In this document: in pieces, positions 7,108 through 9,455 of the stretch
Numbering within the stretch: the first letter of the stretch is position 1
Layout of the letters: the number at the start of each line of letters is the position of its first letter
Source: an uncultured Bacteroidales bacterium
Lineage (GTDB): Bacteria > Bacteroidota > Bacteroidia > Bacteroidales > Muribaculaceae
Length of the DNA: 9,455 nucleotides
Direction of reading: 5' to 3'
Assembly: GCA_945828175.1 (NCBI GenBank)
Contig: CALZQD010000048.1
Location: forward strand, 1-9,455
Program-made: the position numbers and the translations under genes
The notes under the pieces: generated by a model
Told to the model about the DNA's origin: nothing
Database searches by the model: none
The model's input: only the letters and a program-made list of their open reading frames with translations

Positions 7108-7842
7108 ATGAGTGCAACTGTTACTTCATCACAATCGCGACATAATAAAGGCAGCGATCTGCTCGGGCTGGCCAACCTCATAGTGCTCATACTCTCGGTC
7201 CTTCTTATCGTATGGATCTCAATTGACACATTCAAGCGCGTCAACGTGCTCGAAAACCACGCTTACATGACTTTCCAGTTCTGGGTCTGTGTGTTTTTCA
7301 TTCTCGATTTCTTCGTCGGGCTATATTATACCGACAACCGATGGCGTTTCTTCCGCCACCGCATCATCTTTCTGCTCCTGTCGATTCCATATCTCAACAT
7401 TATCAACGTCATGCACATCGACCTGAGCTACGACGCCCTCTATTTCGTGCGCTTCATCCCACTCGCCCGCGGTGCGCTGGCGCTGTCTATTGTCATCGGC
7501 TATCTGTCGTCAAACGCTGTCACCAGCCTCTTTATGAGTTACCTCTCGATAATGCTACTCGTCGGATACTTCTGCTCGCTCATTTTCTATCAGCGCGAGG
7601 CCGGCGTCAATCCTCAGGTCACGACCTACTGGACAGCCCTGTGGTGGTCGGCGATGAATATGTCGACCGTCGGCTGCAACATCTCGCCCGTGACTGTCGC
7701 GGGCAAAATAGTCGCCGTCATCCTGCCTGTGTCGGGCATGATTATCTTCCCGCTCTTCACGGTCTATCTCACCAACTATGTCACCAACGCCGTGAAGAAG
7801 ACGCGCGAAAAATCGTCGCTCGACGACACGACCGACATCTGA
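7108..7842 (+). CDS. Six-helix voltage-gated-type ion (potassium) channel with non-canonical filter
   Basis: This 244-residue membrane protein has the layout of a Kv/ion-transport family subunit: S1 about 20-41, S2 about 57-74, S3 about 84-101, an S4-like segment about 110-133, S5 about 138-161, a pore loop about 173-196, and S6 about 199-229 with a short charged tail. Four subunits would be expected to form the channel. The pore loop reads STVGCNISPVT; canonical K+ channels read TVGYGDxxPxT, so the Tyr-Gly-Asp of the filter is replaced by Cys-Asn-Ile while TVG and the later P-x-T are kept. The S4-like helix has only two arginines (R115, R121), so strong voltage sensing is doubtful. The start follows the first ATG giving the full protein; an overlapping ATG at 7097 is out of frame and stops at once. 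It diverges from nhaP2, which supports an ion-balance role. Ion selectivity cannot be read with confidence. Confidence 0.85.
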   Translation: MSATVTSSQSRHNKGSDLLGLANLIVLILSVLLIVWISIDTFKRVNVLENHAYMTFQFWVCVFFILDFFVGLYYTDNRWRFFRHRIIFLLLSIPYLNIINVMHIDLSYDALYFVRFIPLARGALALSIVIGYLSSNAVTSLFMSYLSIMLLVGYFCSLIFYQREAGVNPQVTTYWTALWWSAMNMSTVGCNISPVTVAGKIVAVILPVSGMIIFPLFTVYLTNYVTNAVKKTREKSSLDDTTDI

Positions 7843-7847
7843 CCTCC

Positions 7848-8675
7848 CTACTCTATCACAATCCTGTCGCCGTCGCGAGGAACAAATACATTCCCCGCGT
7901 AATACTCGCGCGCCTCAGCCCGGTATCGCTCCTCGCGCCGCGCCGGGTCGCTGTCCTCGCAGTGATATAGCAGCAGATTCTTTATACCGCAGCCCGACGC
8001 CACCTCGGCCACATCACGGACCGTGAAGTGATGTTTCTCATAAGGCTTGAAAATCTCGCGGTCGGCATAGCTGCAGAACGCCCCGCACATCAGCCAGTCG
8101 GCCCCTGTGGCCTCGGCCATGTTGCGCTCGGTGAGCGACTCGTCGCCGAGGCATACTATCGTCATGCCTGTGTCGAGTCTCATCCTGAAGCCGGTCTGAC
8201 GCACTCCCTCCGAGCGGCAGTCGAAGAAACTGACGCGGGCGCCGGGCAGCGCGAGCTCCGGCTCCTCGTCGGTGTTATGAAAATCGATCAACTTGTCTAT
8301 CATATTATAATGTGACTCGAGCAGCGTCAGGCGGCAGATTGTGTCGATGGCGCTGATGACGTCGCTATTGCCGTAGATGGTCATTCGGCCTTCGTAGCCG
8401 CTCCAGCGCGCGAGGTTGATGACGCTGCGTATCACCCAAACCGTGCCGAGGATGTGGTCGGTATGAGTGTGCGTGACAAACAGATGCCTGACGTCGGCCA
8501 CGTCGGTTCCCGTCTCGCGCAGGCGACCGACTATGCCGTTGCCGCCGCCGGCGTCGGTCATCCAGACAAACTGCGGCGTGCGTATCACGAAACAGGTGTT
8601 GTAACTGCTGCGCGGGAAGGCGCTACCCGTGCCTAGCATTATCAGTTCTGCGCTCATACTCTTTGGTTGTCTCAT
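7848..8675 (-). CDS. Metallo-beta-lactamase-fold hydrolase, RNase Z-like
   Basis: This predicted soluble zinc hydrolase has 275 residues. The N-terminal strand and GTGSAFP turn lead to a substrate-side segment SYNTCFVI. Next comes the metal motif THTHTDH (H69, H71, D73, H74), followed later by GDES with D178 and YHCED with H238, the spacing expected of the RNase Z/arylsulfatase branch. The position where relatives usually carry another zinc-ligand His (before the GF-R-M segment) reads FFDCRSEG, so that His appears to be Cys or Arg here. It is shorter than tRNase Z and lacks an obvious tRNA-clamping arm, so general phosphodiesterase or unknown hydrolase is the safest name. The start could also be the second Met at 8657, which would give a leader of about 20 bases from the promoter at 8683-8690; from 8675 the mRNA is almost leaderless. 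It converges with the channel gene, with 5 bases between stop codons. Confidence 0.87.
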   Translation of the reverse strand: MRQPKSMSAELIMLGTGSAFPRSSYNTCFVIRTPQFVWMTDAGGGNGIVGRLRETGTDVADVRHLFVTHTHTDHILGTVWVIRSVINLARWSGYEGRMTIYGNSDVISAIDTICRLTLLESHYNMIDKLIDFHNTDEEPELALPGARVSFFDCRSEGVRQTGFRMRLDTGMTIVCLGDESLTERNMAEATGADWLMCGAFCSYADREIFKPYEKHHFTVRDVAEVASGCGIKNLLLYHCEDSDPARREERYRAEAREYYAGNVFVPRDGDRIVIE

Positions 8676-8682
8676 TATTTTG

Positions 8683-8690
8683 CAAAATTA
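8683..8690 (-). promoter_or_regulatory. Probable -7 element of the MBL-fold hydrolase gene
   Basis: On the minus strand 8690-8683 reads TAATTTTG, a full match to TAnnTTTG. No good TTTG is found at the expected -33 position near 8710, so this may be an activator-dependent or weaker promoter. The predicted start of transcription is near 8676-8679, which bears on the choice between the ATGs at 8675 and 8657. Confidence 0.5.
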
Positions 8691-8712
8691 GTCAAATCCG
8701 GTCATATTCATA

Positions 8713-8724
8713 GCCTCGCGAGGC
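8713..8724. repeat. 12-bp perfect palindrome GCCTCGCGAGGC
   Basis: The sequence equals its own reverse complement over 12 bases and stands out as GC-rich in an A/T-rich spacer. It lies right at or just upstream of where the -33 box of the minus-strand promoter should be (22 bases from the -7 element), so it could be an operator. On the plus strand it is followed by GATGATTTTT, but no plus-strand gene ends nearby that would need a terminator. Confidence 0.5.
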
Positions 8725-8768
8725 GATGATTTTTAGTCTCGGATGAAGCCGCGCCGTCACTGTTAATT

Positions 8769-8838
8769 TTGTTACATTCGCGTTGCATCACAATGATCGC
8801 TACGGTTTATTGTACGATTTGTAACAATCGTGTAACAG
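8769..8838. repeat. Cluster of three TGTAACA motifs with an inverted repeat
   Basis: TGTAACAA occurs on the minus strand at 8776-8769 and on the plus strand at 8820-8827; a third copy, TGTAACAG, is at 8831-8838. The two plus-strand copies start 11 bp apart, one helical turn. The second copy also lies across an inverted repeat with arms ACGATT (8814-8819) and AATCGT (8826-8831). The cluster is roughly 110-180 bp upstream of the sigma-gene promoter, a distance suited to an activator or a shared regulator. Confidence 0.35.
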
Positions 8839-8929
8839 AAAGCATTGTTTTTAATTTCTTTTATTTCAATGCCTTAAAATCAATTTTCGATTATTCTTCA
8901 TGGATTAACTTTAATTAACGCAAAAACAC

Positions 8930-8958
8930 TTGACAAACCTGAATTCTTCGTAATTTTG
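8930..8958 (+). promoter_or_regulatory. Bacteroidetes-type promoter of the ECF sigma factor gene
   Basis: TAATTTTG at 8951-8958 matches TAnnTTTG fully. TTG at 8930-8932 (CTTG from 8929) serves as the -33 box with an 18-base spacer, slightly short. Transcription should begin near 8963-8965. Use of the housekeeping promoter pattern suggests the sigma factor is not solely self-activated. Confidence 0.65.
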
Positions 8959-9029
8959 GACTGCCGTCACAAACAAAGGACTTCAAAACACAAAATAAAG
9001 CAACTAAACATAACCAAAATTCAACTGAT

Positions 9030-9411
9030 ATGGGAACCTCGAAATTTCAAAACGACTTGATGAAGCTTCAGAGCAACATGCTTAACTTCGCTTACATGCT
9101 GACTTCAAACCGCAACGACGCTTACGATCTGCTCCAGGATACAACCCTCCAAGTGCTCGACAACGAAAGCAAGTATGCCGAGAACACAAACTTCAAGGGC
9201 TGGGTGTTCACGATCATGCGCAACATCTTTATCAAAAACTACCGTCGCACGGCCCGCGCCGCCACGATGATCGACACCACCGACAACCTCTACCACATCA
9301 ACCTCTCTCTGGACTCGGGCATCGAATCACCCGAAGACTCTTACGGCGCAAGCGAAATCGGTGCAGCCATCGAATCGTTCGCCGACGAATTCCGCATCCC
9401 CTTCTCAATGC
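9030..9411 (+). CDS. ECF-type RNA polymerase sigma factor (3' partial)
   Basis: From the ATG at 9030 the genomic frame runs 127 codons plus one base and then meets adapter sequence at 9412; the frame stays open through the adapter, so no stop is present. Region 2 is complete: NMLNFAYMLTSNRNDAYDLLQDTTLQVL (about residues 16-43, core binding) and NFKGWVFTIMRNIFIKNYRR (about 54-73, -10 recognition). A linker follows, then ADEFRIPFSM, the lead into region 4, whose DNA-binding helix-turn-helix is missing. The sequence resembles the small standalone ECF factors common in Bacteroidetes. No anti-sigma gene can be seen because the contig ends. The target regulon is unknown. The ATG is about 65 bases below a good promoter. 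Confidence 0.92.
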
Positions 9412-9455
9412 CTGTCTCTTATACACATCTGACGCTGCCGACGATATGCAGTGTG
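9412..9455. other. Illumina Nextera adapter contamination (non-genomic)
   Basis: 9412-9430 is the Tn5 mosaic end (CTGTCTCTTATACACATCT) and 9431-9444 (GACGCTGCCGACGA) completes the reverse complement of the Nextera read-1 transposase adapter. 9445-9452 (TATGCAGT) is the reverse complement of ACTGCATA, which I recognise as a Nextera i5 index (S506), and GTG at 9453-9455 begins the following flow-cell primer sequence. This is untrimmed read-through at a contig end and should not be annotated as biology. Confidence 0.97.

Larger units (their letters stand above)
8676..9029. other. Divergent intergenic control region between MBL-fold and sigma factor genes
   Basis: These 354 bases hold no open frame that looks coding on either strand and are strongly A/T-rich from about 8760 onward. 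They contain a minus-strand -7 element, a 12-bp palindrome, a cluster of TGTAACA motifs and the sigma-gene promoter, each listed separately. The sigma gene's untranslated leader is about 65 bases (roughly 8964-9029), A-rich and without an evident hairpin. Confidence 0.6.

Noticed and set aside
9105..9296. Minus-strand open frame of 63 codons inside the sigma factor region
   Set aside because: The plus strand encodes sigma region 2 continuously through it, so this is a shadow frame.
9412..9455. Continuation of the sigma factor protein through the contig end
   Set aside because: The frame stays open by chance, but these bases are sequencing adapter.

Overview
The window looks like a chromosomal contig end from a Bacteroidales bacterium. 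A moderately GC-rich gut lineage such as Muribaculaceae would fit, but that family-level placement is an inference. The clearest evidence is the promoter type: several genes are preceded by the Bacteroidetes primary-sigma pattern (TTTG-like -33 element, about 18-20 bases, then TAnnTTTG), with no strong Shine-Dalgarno sequences. The proteins also look like Bacteroidetes versions of their families, such as a PiT transporter with a PhoU-like tail and a minimal ECF sigma factor.

Layout from left to right. (1) 1-747: the C-terminal kinase part of a HipA-family protein, cut by the window start and visibly more A/T-rich than its neighbours. (2) 748-1054: an intergenic block with no convincing gene, holding short open frames, inverted repeats and the promoter of the next operon. 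(3) 1055-3124: a two-component system, an OmpR/PhoB-type response regulator and a PhoR-like membrane histidine kinase, 3 bases apart. (4) 3232-5508: a PiT-family inorganic phosphate transporter with a cytoplasmic PhoU-like C-terminal domain. Two 21-bp tandem repeats containing TGTCA end one base before its start codon. (5) 5520-6998, minus strand: a NhaP2-type K+/H+ antiporter, convergent with the phosphate transporter. (6) 7108-7842: a six-helix K+-channel-like protein with an unusual selectivity filter (TVGCNI), divergent from the antiporter. (7) 7848-8675, minus strand: an RNase Z-like metallo-beta-lactamase-fold hydrolase, convergent with the channel. (8) 9030-9411: the 5' part of an ECF sigma factor gene, ending just before region 4.

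The last 44 bases (9412-9455) are not genomic. They match the Illumina Nextera transposon end and adapter, followed by what reads as an i5 index and the first bases of the flow-cell primer. The true contig ends at 9411 and the sigma gene is cut by library construction.

Two functional themes stand out. A PhoR-like kinase and PhoB-like regulator next to a PiT-PhoU transporter suggest a phosphate-sensing and uptake locus, and the repeats in front of the transporter are the natural candidate operator. The divergent antiporter and channel suggest a potassium/ion homeostasis pair sharing a 109-bp control region. I see no CRISPR array, insertion sequence, tRNA or rRNA. The best candidates for something less described are the TGTCA repeats, the odd channel filter, the leaderless response-regulator transcript and the intergenic block at 748-1000.
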